Shown: positions 1-7,198 of the stretch, in pieces
Numbering within the stretch: position 1 is the stretch's first letter
Layout of the letters: each line of letters opens with the position of its first letter
Assembly: GCA_938016625.1 (NCBI GenBank)
Contig: CALILB010000147.1
Location: forward strand, 1 to 7,198
DNA length: 7,198 bases
Source of the DNA: an uncultured bacterium
GTDB lineage: Bacteria > Acidobacteriota > Thermoanaerobaculia > Multivoradales > JAHEKO01
Direction of reading: 5' to 3'
Notes under the pieces: generated by a model
Told to the model about the DNA's origin: nothing
Databases searched by the model: none
The model's input: the letters and a program-made list of their open reading frames with translations, nothing else
Translations under genes and position numbers: made by a program

Positions 1-393
1 GCCGTAGGTGCGGAGATCCCGATTGGCCAGCTCTCGGATTTGCTCCTTGTAGGTCGGCACCCGTTCCAGCCATCCGAGAGGGGTGATCATCGACAACAGC
101 AGGTGGAGCTCGGCGTGCTCGGGCACCAGAGACTGGGCAAAGATCACCGACGTGTCCGGATCCAGACCCGAGGCGATGAGGTCCGCCAGCATCTCCAGCG
201 AGTTCTCCGCGATCTGAGACGAGTCGCTGTAATCGGTGGTCAAGGCATGCCAGTCGGCGATGAAGTAGTAGCACCGATATCGATTCTGGAGATCCACCCA
301 GTTCTTGACCGCTCCGAAATAGTTGCCGAGATGGATCCTTCCCGTGGATCTCATCCCGGACAATACAACTTGGTCTCGAGTATTGACTGGCAC
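1..393 (-). CDS. trpS: Tryptophanyl-tRNA synthetase, N-terminal part (cut by window edge)
   Basis: Class I aminoacyl-tRNA synthetase that charges tRNA-Trp with tryptophan using ATP in the cytoplasm. 131 residues are visible and the frame runs open off the left edge. Seen in the translation: SGMRSTGRIHLGNYFGA at residues 12-28, containing the class I HIGH-type ATP-binding signature as HLGN (21-24). This is followed by YYFIADWHALTT (42-53) and VPTYKEQ (112-118), blocks typical of bacterial TrpRS. The KMSKS motif would lie outside the window. The start is GTG at 393: an in-frame TAA sits two codons upstream (GGA TAA AGG GTG), so the coding frame cannot begin earlier, and a GCGAGGA ribosome binding site lies about 7 nt upstream. 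Many TrpRS have RPTG before HLGN; here it is RSTG, a mild change. The gene follows the membrane-protein gene after 37 nt, too short for a T-box leader, and is probably in the same transcript. Confidence 0.96.
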   Translation of the reverse strand, partial: MPVNTRDQVVLSGMRSTGRIHLGNYFGAVKNWVDLQNRYRCYYFIADWHALTTDYSDSSQIAENSLEMLADLIASGLDPDTSVIFAQSLVPEHAELHLLLSMITPLGWLERVPTYKEQIRELANRDLRTYG

Positions 394-430
394 CCTTTAT
401 CCTCGCTCTCGCCTTGGGGCTTGGCCCGGG

Positions 431-907
431 CTAGGGAGTAACCCGTTGGTTGATTTCGGTTATCAGCCGCTCGTTGGCGATCAGGACCCGGGTTTCGCGC
501 CGCAGGGTGACGATCTGGACGACAACGGTGACATAGAAAAGAGTCTGATGGGCCCAGGCAGGCATCGATTTGGTGACCACGGCCCCACCCACGACAAAGG
601 TGGCGATTGCCAGGATCATGGCCACCAGCAGCCATGGGCTGGTCTGGTTCTTGAAGTCCCTGAGCTGGTCCAGGATCTCCGGCTCGAGCTCATGCTCGAC
701 CACAGCACCCTTTATGACTTTGCCGGTGCCGATGAGATAGAAGAGAATCCAGCAATGAGAAAAAAGCAGCAGCAGGCTGGCGAGAAGTGCCAGCAGCACA
801 TGACGGCTCAGGCCGTCTGTGCCGTCGACGACATAGCCGTGGAACCCGGCTATCAGCAGGCCAAGAGCCGCCAACCAGCCAATCATCAGTAGTGCTCTGC
901 CCATCAT
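431..907 (-). CDS. Uncharacterised small membrane protein with four predicted transmembrane segments
   Basis: A 158-residue protein that I do not recognise. By eye it has four hydrophobic stretches: about residues 5-25, 36-60, 92-111 and 117-135. Between segments 2 and 3 is a polar, acidic loop (residues 61-91, with EHELEPEILDQLRDF). The tail (136-158) is charged and probably cytoplasmic. Histidines occur at 23, 36, 51, 72 and 120; H51 lies inside segment 2 (FSHCW). A haem- or metal-binding role is imaginable but there is no direct evidence for it. The start is the first of two adjacent ATG codons, 9 nt after a strong GAGGAGG ribosome binding site (917-923). The gene sits 39 nt after the glycosyltransferase stop and 37 nt before trpS, which fits co-transcription. 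The sequence is clearly protein-like (coherent hydrophobic blocks, GC-rich third positions) but no function can be assigned. Confidence 0.8.
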   Translation of the reverse strand: MMGRALLMIGWLAALGLLIAGFHGYVVDGTDGLSRHVLLALLASLLLLFSHCWILFYLIGTGKVIKGAVVEHELEPEILDQLRDFKNQTSPWLLVAMILAIATFVVGGAVVTKSMPAWAHQTLFYVTVVVQIVTLRRETRVLIANERLITEINQRVTP

Positions 908-916
908 CCGCGGAAT

Positions 917-923
917 CCTCCTC
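917..923 (-). promoter_or_regulatory. Ribosome binding site of the small membrane protein
   Basis: GAGGAGG on the minus strand, 9 nt before the ATG at 907 and 12 nt before a second ATG at 904. The spacing favours the first ATG. A short inverted repeat (CGGCC-ACTG-GGCCG, 923-936) touches its 5' edge. Confidence 0.7.
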
Positions 924-946
924 GGCCCAGTGGCCGATTCAGGCGT

Positions 947-2122
947 CTATTCTTCACGCTCTGCCTCCCGGGTCAATCCCGGCGCCTCGACAGCTCTCAC
1001 CTCGCGATGCCAAATGCGGATGGCTGCGGGTGGTCTGAACTCCCTTTCCAGCCGCTGCCGACCGGCGGCGCCACGGCGGCTCGACTCCTCCGGGTCCCGC
1101 CAGGCCTCCTCCACCGCCCCTGCCAATTCGTCGATGTTCTCGGCAGACACCAGCCAGCCCGTTACCCCGTCCTCGACGACCTCCGGAATACCGCTCACCC
1201 GGCTGGCTATCACCGGCACCGCGGCCTCCATCGCCTCGAGAATCACCAGCGGCATGCCCTCGTAGATCGAGGGCACCACCAGGGCTCGGGCACCGGCAAG
1301 CAGCTCCCGGACCTCGCCGGCGGAACGTCTACCGAGGAAACGCACGCGGTCGGCGACTTCGAGCGCCGCCGCCCTGCGCTCGAGGGATGGTCCCTGTTCC
1401 CCGTCGCCCGCCACGAGGAGGCGAAGCTCCGGAAATCGCGAACAGAGGCGGGCCAGCGCCTCCAAAAGGATCTCCACCCCCTTGCGGATGCGAAGACGAC
1501 CGACAAAAAGAAGATACTCCTCGCCGGTCTCGGGAGCGGGTTTCTCCACTCGCTCCACCTCGACTCCGCCGGTTGTGTTGGGCAGGACTCGCACCGAGTC
1601 CGCCTGGTAGTCGCGTTGAATCTCGTTTGCCGTCTGCTGGCTGGGTGCGAGCACGAGATCCGCCAGCCAGACGGTCAGCAACCCAAGAGCCACGTGCAGG
1701 GGTGCTTTGAAGCAGAAAAATGCGCGCTCACGGAAGGTCGGTTCTCCGACGACCCTGCCGTCGGCCCTCAGCAGTCGAATCGCTTTCATCTCCTCGACAT
1801 AGCTCACCTGGAGCAGGGCCACGAGCAACGGGGAAGGCTCGAGCAGGGCTCTGACGGTTGCCACCATCAGCGCCGCCAACGCACCATCCGATTCGTGAAC
1901 CTGGACAACGTGAGGCCGAAACCCTCGGAGCGCACGCCAGCAGGGCCCCAGTACCGTCAGCGGGAACAGGACCTTGGGGCCCCTGGCACCACCGGCACCT
2001 CGGCCCAACACCTCCACCTCGTGCCCCTCGCCCCGGAGGGCCGCAGCCAACTGTAGGACCTGCTCACCAACACCGGATACATCAGTGGGTGGCAGGGTAT
2101 TGACGATGAGAAGAATGCGCAC
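947..2122 (-). CDS. GT4-type (GT-B fold) glycosyltransferase
   Basis: A 391-residue retaining glycosyltransferase of the family 4 type, expected to move a sugar from a nucleotide-sugar donor onto a lipid-linked, polysaccharide or small-molecule acceptor at the cytoplasmic face of the membrane. The N-terminal acceptor domain begins MRILLIVNTLPP with a glycine-containing loop (SGVGE, 16-20). The C-terminal donor domain shows LLFVGRLRIRKG (204-215, with the conserved R and K of this fold), LRLLVAGDGEQG (233-244) and PSIYEGMPLVILEAM (284-298). The last contains the EX7E donor-binding motif (E288, E296). It is followed by VPVIASRVSGIPEVVEDGVTG, typical of the family. There is no signal peptide. 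The start is GTG at 2122 with GGAGG 6 nt upstream, inside the last recG codons. The recG stop is 2 nt away, so translation is probably coupled. Substrate is unknown: the only other carbohydrate-active neighbour is a murein peptidase, and no polysaccharide cluster is visible. Confidence 0.93.
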   Translation of the reverse strand: MRILLIVNTLPPTDVSGVGEQVLQLAAALRGEGHEVEVLGRGAGGARGPKVLFPLTVLGPCWRALRGFRPHVVQVHESDGALAALMVATVRALLEPSPLLVALLQVSYVEEMKAIRLLRADGRVVGEPTFRERAFFCFKAPLHVALGLLTVWLADLVLAPSQQTANEIQRDYQADSVRVLPNTTGGVEVERVEKPAPETGEEYLLFVGRLRIRKGVEILLEALARLCSRFPELRLLVAGDGEQGPSLERRAAALEVADRVRFLGRRSAGEVRELLAGARALVVPSIYEGMPLVILEAMEAAVPVIASRVSGIPEVVEDGVTGWLVSAENIDELAGAVEEAWRDPEESSRRGAAGRQRLEREFRPPAAIRIWHREVRAVEAPGLTREAEREE

Positions 2123-2124
2123 GA

Positions 2125-4254
2125 CTACCCTCCCGCAAATCGTTGATGGCGATCGGCCGCCCGTTTCTCGACCGCTGCCAGCAGCAGGTGAAGATCCTCA
2201 CGCCGATCGGAGGTCTGGAGGATCTTACGCGCGTCTTTGCGCGCAATCTCCAGCCACTCCTTGTCGGCTACCAGATCCGCAACCCGGAACAGTGGCACAC
2301 CCGACTGCCGGGTGCCAAGGAGATCACCCGGGCCCCGGATCTCGAGATCGGCCTCCGCGACCCGGAAACCGTCCGTGGAGCCCGCAAAGATGTCCAGCCG
2401 CCGGGCCGTCGAATCACCGCTGAGCTTGCCATGAATGGCGACACATGTGGATGGCTCGGAACCGCGGCCGATACGGCCACGCAGCTGGTGAAGCTGCGAG
2501 AGGCCAAAGCGTTCGGCGCTCTCGATGATCATGATGGTCGCCCGCGGCACGTCGAGCCCCACTTCGACCAGAGTTGTCGCCACCAGCACCGTGACCTCGC
2601 CGGCGGCAAAATCGCTCATGATCCGGGCACGCTCCTCCCGGGAGCTCCGACCATGGAGAATCTCCGAGCGATGCCCACTGAGCAGTTCGCGCACCTCCTC
2701 CCCAAGACCGGAGACTGCTGCGGCATCGATACGCTCGCTGTCGTCGATCAGGGGGAAGACCACATAGGCCTGGGCACCGAGATCCAGCCGTCTTCTCATC
2801 CAGCGGTAGACCGCGGGTCGGGAGCTACTCGCGACGACACGCGTCGAGATCGGCGAGCGACCGGGTGGGAGCTCATCGATGACCGAAAGTGCCAGGTCGC
2901 CGTAGGCCGTCAGTGCCAAGGATCTCGGTATCGGGGTGGCGGTCATCACCAGCAGATCGGGCCGCAGGCCTTTGTCCTGCAGAAGACGTCTTTGTGCCAC
3001 CCCAAAACGGTGTTGCTCATCGATAACGGCGAGCCCCAGCCGGCGTAGGGAGACGCTCTCCTGGATCAGGGAATGGGTCCCCACCACCAACTGGATTTCG
3101 CCCGCCGCAAGCTCTCGTCGTAGCCGGCCCTGGTCGGGGCTCGAGCTGGTAAGCAGCGCGACACGGAAGCGCTCGCCCAGCAGCCGCTCGAGCGTCCGGT
3201 GGTGCTGCTCGGCCAGGATCTCGGTCGGAGCCATAAAGACGCCCTGGTTGCCGCTGCCCAGGGCCGCCGCCAGCGCCAACGCGGCAACGATGGTCTTGCC
3301 GCTGCCGACATCCCCTTGCAGCAGTCGCAACATCGGGTGGGGACTTGTCATGTCCTCCCTGATCTCGCCGAGGACACGCTGCTGGGCCGCCGTCAAGGAG
3401 AAGGGCAGGAGCTCGTCGAGCAGCTCGTGAGTCGTCTCTCCCCAATCGTGGTGGTGCGCCTTGCGCTCTCTGGTCTCCAGCGAGCGGAGCAGCGCCAGCT
3501 CGAGTTGGAGCTTGAGAAACTCGCCGTAGATCAACCGCTCATGCGCCGGCGTCTTGCGCTCGTTCAGACGTTCGACCGAAATATCCCCTTGCGGCCGGTG
3601 GAGGGTGGCTAGGGCTGTCGCCATCGAGGGCAGCGAGTAGCTCTCGAGGAGATCGACGGGGAGTCTGTCCGTCAACTCCGCCTCGAGCTGGATGTGGTCC
3701 AGGACCTGATCCATGAGGCGACGCAGCGCTTTGGACCCGAGCTTGCCCAGAGCAGGGTAGACGGGCACGATTCTGCCGCTGTGGAGGGCCTCGTCGGCCG
3801 GCTCGCAAGTGGGATTGAGCAGCTCCAGGTGCTCCGCGCGGCGGCGGACGCGCCCATAGAGCAGATAGGTCTCCTCCGGAGAAATCTGCCCGAGAAGGTA
3901 GGGCCGGTTGAACCAGACAACCGCCAGCTCACCGGTGTCGTCCACCAATCGTCCACGAACCATCGACATGCCGCGGCGGCGGAGGCGAACTCGAGACAGC
4001 TTCTCCAGCCGGCCGCTCAGCAAGTAGTCCCCCTCGGCATCCACCCGATTCACCGTCACCAGGGTTCTTCGATCCTCGTAGCGGAAAGGCAGGTGGAAGA
4101 GGAGGTCACGAACGATCCGGTAGCCGGCAGCCGCCAGCTCGCGAGAACGGACCGGACCGATGCCCCGGAGTTCGACGAGCGGCGTCTCCGCGGTCAGGTT
4201 CACGGCTGTACGGGACGTTCGACTGTTGCGGTCGATCGGTGCGGGATTGCTCAC
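2125..4254 (-). CDS. recG: ATP-dependent DNA helicase RecG
   Basis: A 709-residue superfamily 2 helicase that remodels stalled replication forks, Holliday junctions and R-loops in the cytoplasm. The N-terminal wedge/OB region (about 25-250) begins PLVELRGIGPVRSREL and includes DLLFHLPFRYEDRR (50-63), as in RecG. Helicase motifs appear in order: I GDVGSGKT (314-321), Ia MAPTEILAEQH (341-351), II DEQH (412-415), III TATPIPRSLAL (438-448), V ATTLVEVGLDVPRA (559-572) and VI QLHQLRGRIGRG (587-598). The C-terminal coupling segment RGPGDLLGTRQSGVP (640-654) is characteristic. All catalytic residues I looked for are present and length is normal. The start is GTG at 4254, overlapping the stop of the upstream CNB-FHA gene as GTGA. 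No clear Shine-Dalgarno precedes it, so re-initiation after that stop is likely. A GTG at 4203 (692 residues) is a possible alternative, because the first 20 residues look low in conservation. Confidence 0.98.
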   Translation of the reverse strand: MSNPAPIDRNSRTSRTAVNLTAETPLVELRGIGPVRSRELAAAGYRIVRDLLFHLPFRYEDRRTLVTVNRVDAEGDYLLSGRLEKLSRVRLRRRGMSMVRGRLVDDTGELAVVWFNRPYLLGQISPEETYLLYGRVRRRAEHLELLNPTCEPADEALHSGRIVPVYPALGKLGSKALRRLMDQVLDHIQLEAELTDRLPVDLLESYSLPSMATALATLHRPQGDISVERLNERKTPAHERLIYGEFLKLQLELALLRSLETRERKAHHHDWGETTHELLDELLPFSLTAAQQRVLGEIREDMTSPHPMLRLLQGDVGSGKTIVAALALAAALGSGNQGVFMAPTEILAEQHHRTLERLLGERFRVALLTSSSPDQGRLRRELAAGEIQLVVGTHSLIQESVSLRRLGLAVIDEQHRFGVAQRRLLQDKGLRPDLLVMTATPIPRSLALTAYGDLALSVIDELPPGRSPISTRVVASSSRPAVYRWMRRRLDLGAQAYVVFPLIDDSERIDAAAVSGLGEEVRELLSGHRSEILHGRSSREERARIMSDFAAGEVTVLVATTLVEVGLDVPRATIMIIESAERFGLSQLHQLRGRIGRGSEPSTCVAIHGKLSGDSTARRLDIFAGSTDGFRVAEADLEIRGPGDLLGTRQSGVPLFRVADLVADKEWLEIARKDARKILQTSDRREDLHLLLAAVEKRAADRHQRFAGG
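2128..2134 (-). promoter_or_regulatory. Ribosome binding site of the glycosyltransferase, inside the end of recG
   Basis: GGGAGGG on the minus strand, immediately before the recG TAG stop (2125-2127) and about 6 nt before the GTG start at 2122. It fixes the glycosyltransferase start and implies that ribosomes finishing recG help initiation. Confidence 0.7.
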
Positions 4255-5027
4255 TCAGCGAAGAAAGTGAGCTCGACCAGCCCAAAGCGGACGGCGTCTC
4301 CGGAGCGGATCTCGGCGGGGACACCGGCCTGAATCCGCTTGCTATTGACATAGGTTCCGTTGGTCGCCCCAATGTCTTCGACCACGAAGTAGGTCTCCCC
4401 CTCGCGGTAGATCTTGGCGTGCCGACGACTACTCGACCGGTCCTCGTCGACAGAGGTCAGATCGACATCGGGACTGATCCCGGTCACCGGATCGCGCCGA
4501 CCGAGCGTGCAGGAGCGATCGCTGGACAACAGGAATTTGACGCCCGACTCGAGATGCTCCAAACGGCAGGGCCCGGCCGCTTCGTCCTGGGCTGGCTCTT
4601 TGACTTGCCCCTCGGCCGGGAGCTCAGGGCGATCCTCCAGCACTTCATTCAACAACTCGTCGGTCTCTCTAACCCGACGAGAGAGTTTGCGCATGATGCG
4701 GACGCCGATCTCGGGGTTGCGACGCAGCATGCCGTCAAACGTCGCACCGTTGATCTGGATCAACTTGCTATGGGTCGCTGCCCGCGCCGAAGCGTTTCGC
4801 GGCAGCTCCTCGAGGATCGACATTTCGCCAAAGAAGTCACCCTTCTCGAGAGTGGCGAGCGTGCGGCTTTTCCCCTTCGCCTCCTGGACGATCTCGATCT
4901 TCCCCTCGTGAATGATAAACATCTCGGTCCCCAGGTCTCCCTCTCGGAAGACGTACTCACCTTCGTCGAAATCTACTGTCCTGCCCTTGTAGGGCTTGGC
5001 GCTCGTGGCCTTGAATTCCGGAGACAT
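4251..5027 (-). CDS. Cyclic-nucleotide-binding domain plus FHA domain protein
   Basis: A 258-residue soluble signalling adaptor with two recognisable modules. Residues about 15-125 form a CRP-type cyclic-nucleotide-binding (CNB) beta-roll: FDEGEYVFREGD (20-31) and the phosphate-binding-cassette region FFGEMSILEELPRNASARA (65-83), with the G-E pair and the arginine of PR that contact the cyclic nucleotide in characterised proteins. A charged, helical, low-complexity linker (about 110-155) follows. Residues about 155-258 form a forkhead-associated (FHA) domain: LGRRD (175-179), SSSRRHAKI (198-206) and NGTYVN (223-228), which carry the G-R, S-R-R-H and N-G phosphothreonine-recognition residues. 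There is no DNA-binding helix-turn-helix, kinase or membrane segment, so it probably links a small ligand to binding of a phosphorylated partner. The ATG at 5027 lies 4 nt after the LD-carboxypeptidase stop, with only a weak AAAGTGA upstream. The stop overlaps the recG start. Domain calls are firm; ligand and partner are unknown. Confidence 0.94.
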   Translation of the reverse strand: MSPEFKATSAKPYKGRTVDFDEGEYVFREGDLGTEMFIIHEGKIEIVQEAKGKSRTLATLEKGDFFGEMSILEELPRNASARAATHSKLIQINGATFDGMLRRNPEIGVRIMRKLSRRVRETDELLNEVLEDRPELPAEGQVKEPAQDEAAGPCRLEHLESGVKFLLSSDRSCTLGRRDPVTGISPDVDLTSVDEDRSSSRRHAKIYREGETYFVVEDIGATNGTYVNSKRIQAGVPAEIRSGDAVRFGLVELTFFAE

Positions 5028-5031
5028 CGAA

Positions 5032-5940
5032 TCACTTTGGTGCCGCAGTCGGCGGCCCCAGCTCCAACTCGTTACGACGCGGGTCGAGCCTGGCGTTCAA
5101 CCCGAGGGGCAGAGTCATGTTTGGCCGGCAGTGCCCGCTCGGACAACCCCAGGCTACCGGCCAATCCGGGTGGTCGGCAATCTCCTGTACAACACTGCCG
5201 AGGTCCGGACCGCCGATGACCTCGTCCGTCACCTCTAATTTACCAATAACCATGCCGTTTATATGCGACAGGCTACCGGAGAGCGCCAGCTGGTTCAACA
5301 TTCGGTCGATCCGATAAAGCGGCTCATTGACGTCTTCCCAAAAGAGAATGGAGCCGCTCAGGTCGGGGGTAAACGGGGTTCCCAGGGTAGCCGTCAGCAG
5401 ACTGAGACAACCACCGAGGAGCGGCCCTTCGACCGCTCTGTCCCCACCAACCCGTTCCAGGGGAACGCTGTCGGGGTAGCCTCCTGAGAGGGCCCGCTCG
5501 AGAGAGCCCCACTCATCGCTCTCCAGCCCACGCGCCAGGTCACCGGCGACCATCGGACCGTGAAAGGACACCAACCCGAGACGGGCCACGACCTGCAGCA
5601 GAAAGGGGGTCACGTCGGAGTAGCCGACATAGGCGCGGGGAACGGCCGCGAGTGCCGACCAGTCGAGTCGCGGCAGCAGCCGTAGGCTCCCATGCCCGCC
5701 GCGGGTGAACAGGATCGCCCGTACCGAGGGATCCGCTGCCAGGTTGTGAAAGGCGGCCAACCGCTCGTTGTCCGAGCCGGCGAAGAGGCCCTTGCGGGAG
5801 CGCAGGTTGTCAGCCGGGATCGGCTCGAAGCCAAGCTCATGGATCGCTTCGAGCCCACGATCGAGAGTCTCCGGGTCGACCGGTCCCGAAAGGGCGGCCA
5901 CACCCACACGATCTCCCGTGCTCACGGGTGGAGGTAAAGT

Positions 5941-5958
<18 letters not shown>
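5032..5958 (-). CDS. ldcA: S66-family LD-carboxypeptidase (muramoyltetrapeptide carboxypeptidase type)
   Basis: Serine peptidase that removes the terminal D-alanine from murein tetrapeptides during cytoplasmic peptidoglycan recycling. From the chosen ATG at 5958 it is 308 residues, the usual size. Seen: a family-like N-terminus LPPPVSTGDRVGVAALSGP (8-26), TRGGHGSLRLL (85-95, family ARGGYG block), nucleophile serine 114 in VGYSDVT, GPLLGGCLSLLTATLGTP (178-195), glutamate 208 in LFWEDVNEPLYRIDRML, and histidine 276 in GHCRPNMTLPLG. The Ser-Glu-His triad is therefore intact. The frame stays open upstream to 6111, but that stretch is RNase P RNA and not protein-like. ATG 5958 lies inside the last helix of rnpB, with GGGAGGA about 13 nt upstream. 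GTG 5925 would avoid the overlap but would lose the LPPPV block and lacks a ribosome binding site. The related MccF immunity peptidases share this fold; the compact length favours the LdcA type. No signal peptide. Confidence 0.93.
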
Positions 5959-6356
<398 letters not shown>

Positions 6357-6360
6357 CTCC

Positions 6361-7198
6361 CTATTTTACGTCTTTTCTGCGGTTGAAGAGCCGGCGGAAG
6401 ACGCCCATACCCTCTTTGGGTGTGTCGTCACGGCTCGGGCCCAACCGGGCCAGGCCCTCCTCGGCCTCTGGAAAGCCGGGTATCAGCTTGAGTGCCGCTT
6501 CGTACTCACGTCTCGCCTGGGTAAGTTGACCCGTCCTCTCGAGCAGCGAGCCCAGCGTGGCATGCAGCTCGGGATCGTCCGGACGCAGACGGGCAGCGTG
6601 ATGATAGCTCTGGATGGCCTTCTCGACCCAGTTGGGGTTCTCCGCCTGACACTGCCCCAGTAGGGCGAAGTACTCAGGCTGGGGATCGATCTTGACGGCC
6701 TGTTCGAGCAGTTGGATCGCCGAGTGGAGCTGTTGCTGCCACACCAGACCCTTGGCGACGTTGAAGTTGTGGCGGGCCGAATCAACCTCCTCCTCCCGCC
6801 GCACCTTCGAATCGTAGGAGACCGTGCGCGAACTCATGACCGGACCGACTTCCAGACAATACAGACGACTGCGCTCGGGATCACTGAGAGTCAGATAGGC
6901 CTCGGTGGCCTTCTCGAAGAGCATCTGCATCCCGGCCTCTTTGCCTTGCAGTCCGAGGCTGGAGGCATGCTCGGGGTGGACAATGCGGCCCAGCTCGACA
7001 AAGGCCTCCTGAATCTCTTCGGCGGTGCTCCCCAACTCGATCCGGAGCAACTCGAAGAAGTTCAACTCGCCCAGGCGCCCGAGGAGATCGGTGAGGAGCT
7101 CACGGTGGGTGACCGGGTTCATCTCGAGCGGCTCATGCTCGAGGCTCTTGGCAATCCGGTCGCTGAACTTGCGGATGATCTCGGCGCTGAGGAACTCC
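6361..7198 (-). CDS. J-domain-like plus TPR repeat protein (5' end outside the window)
   Basis: The frame is open from the right window edge to TAG at 6361. An internal ATG at 7122 would give 253 residues, but the 25 codons before it (protein-like, 23 of 25 ending in G or C, no ribosome binding site before the ATG) suggest the gene continues upstream. Numbering from that ATG, residues 20-92 resemble a DnaJ J-domain: LNFFELLRIELGSTAEEIQEAF, then IVHPEHAS, then EKATEAYLTLSDPERSRLY. The Hsp70-stimulating HPD signature reads HPE (49-51), so classical co-chaperone activity is doubtful. Residues about 116-217 form roughly three tetratricopeptide repeats (for example AIQLLEQAVKIDPQPEYFALLG and ARLRPDDPELHATLGSLLERTG), a protein-interaction scaffold. 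The C-terminus is basic (RRLFNRRKDVK). No membrane segment is seen in the visible part. Partner and role are unknown; similar architectures occur in GC-rich gliding and multi-regulator bacteria. Confidence 0.88.
   Translation of the reverse strand, partial: EFLSAEIIRKFSDRIAKSLEHEPLEMNPVTHRELLTDLLGRLGELNFFELLRIELGSTAEEIQEAFVELGRIVHPEHASSLGLQGKEAGMQMLFEKATEAYLTLSDPERSRLYCLEVGPVMSSRTVSYDSKVRREEEVDSARHNFNVAKGLVWQQQLHSAIQLLEQAVKIDPQPEYFALLGQCQAENPNWVEKAIQSYHHAARLRPDDPELHATLGSLLERTGQLTQARREYEAALKLIPGFPEAEEGLARLGPSRDDTPKEGMGVFRRLFNRRKDVK
6363..6368 (-). promoter_or_regulatory. Possible -10 element for rnpB, inside the upstream stop codon
   Basis: TAAAAT on the minus strand matches TATAAT at five of six positions and ends 6 nt before the first P1 nucleotide (6356), the ideal distance to a start site. 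It overlaps the last codons of the upstream gene (GTA AAA TAG). No good -35 is found 16-18 nt further upstream (GCTCTT or CTCTTC region), so the call rests on position and one hexamer. Confidence 0.4.

Noticed and set aside
394..430. Leader or T-box control region for trpS
   Set aside because: Only 37 nt long, with no specifier stem or antiterminator sequence.
923..936. Inverted repeat CGGCC-ACTG-GGCCG between the glycosyltransferase and the membrane protein as a terminator
   Set aside because: Only 5 pairs and no T tract, followed at once by a ribosome binding site; short GC palindromes are expected by chance here.
1007..2056. Long plus-strand open frame opposite the glycosyltransferase
   Set aside because: Shadow of a clear minus-strand gene in GC-rich DNA; its translation is rich in R, H, Q and P with no domain.
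2143..3048. Plus-strand open frame opposite recG
   Set aside because: Antisense to conserved helicase motifs; composition is typical of a shadow frame.
4239..5219. Plus-strand open frame spanning the CNB-FHA gene and neighbours
   Set aside because: It crosses the boundaries of three real genes and shows no domain.
5915..5928. Inverted repeat CCCGT-GAGC-ACGGG just after rnpB as its terminator
   Set aside because: Only 5 pairs, no T tract, and it lies within conserved codons of the LD-carboxypeptidase. It could still hide the GTG at 5925.
7123..7198. Treating this edge as intergenic, with the TPR gene starting at ATG 7122
   Set aside because: The frame is open to the edge with strongly GC-rich third positions and no ribosome binding site before 7122, so it is more likely coding.

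Overview
The window is high-GC bacterial DNA. Every gene I can support lies on the minus strand, so the layout reads from right (7198) to left (1). Gaps between genes are tiny (from a 4-nt overlap to about 39 nt), starts are a mix of ATG and GTG, and several have GGAGG-type ribosome binding sites. The RNase P RNA is of the ancestral type A architecture, which argues against most Bacillota. Overall the window resembles an uncultivated, GC-rich lineage of Acidobacteriota or the former Deltaproteobacteria. That placement is inference from gene style, not a sequence match.

Order of transcription: (1) 7198-6361, the 3' part of a J-domain-like plus TPR protein whose start lies outside the window. 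(2) 6356-5941, rnpB, the RNase P catalytic RNA, beginning only 4 nt after the preceding stop codon. (3) 5958-5032, an S66-family LD-carboxypeptidase for murein recycling, whose most likely start codon lies inside the last helix of rnpB. (4) 5027-4251, a protein joining a cyclic-nucleotide-binding (CNB) domain to an FHA domain. (5) 4254-2125, recG, the branched-DNA helicase. (6) 2122-947, a GT4-type glycosyltransferase. (7) 907-431, an unrecognised small protein with four membrane segments. (8) 393-1, the N-terminal third of trpS, tryptophanyl-tRNA synthetase, cut by the window edge.

The spacing from the LD-carboxypeptidase to trpS suggests one long co-transcribed unit, with likely translational coupling at the CNB-FHA/recG (GTGA overlap) and recG/glycosyltransferase (2-nt gap) junctions. 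The genes do not form one obvious pathway: tRNA processing, cell-wall recycling, signalling, DNA repair, glycan synthesis and tRNA charging are mixed. I saw no mobile element, CRISPR array, tRNA, riboswitch or convincing Rho-independent terminator, and I do not see a new defence or biosynthetic system. The most unusual structure is the rnpB/LD-carboxypeptidase junction, where one stretch appears to be both the 3' strand of RNase P helix P1 and the first codons of an enzyme. The RNase P RNA also seems to carry an extra hairpin beside P17.
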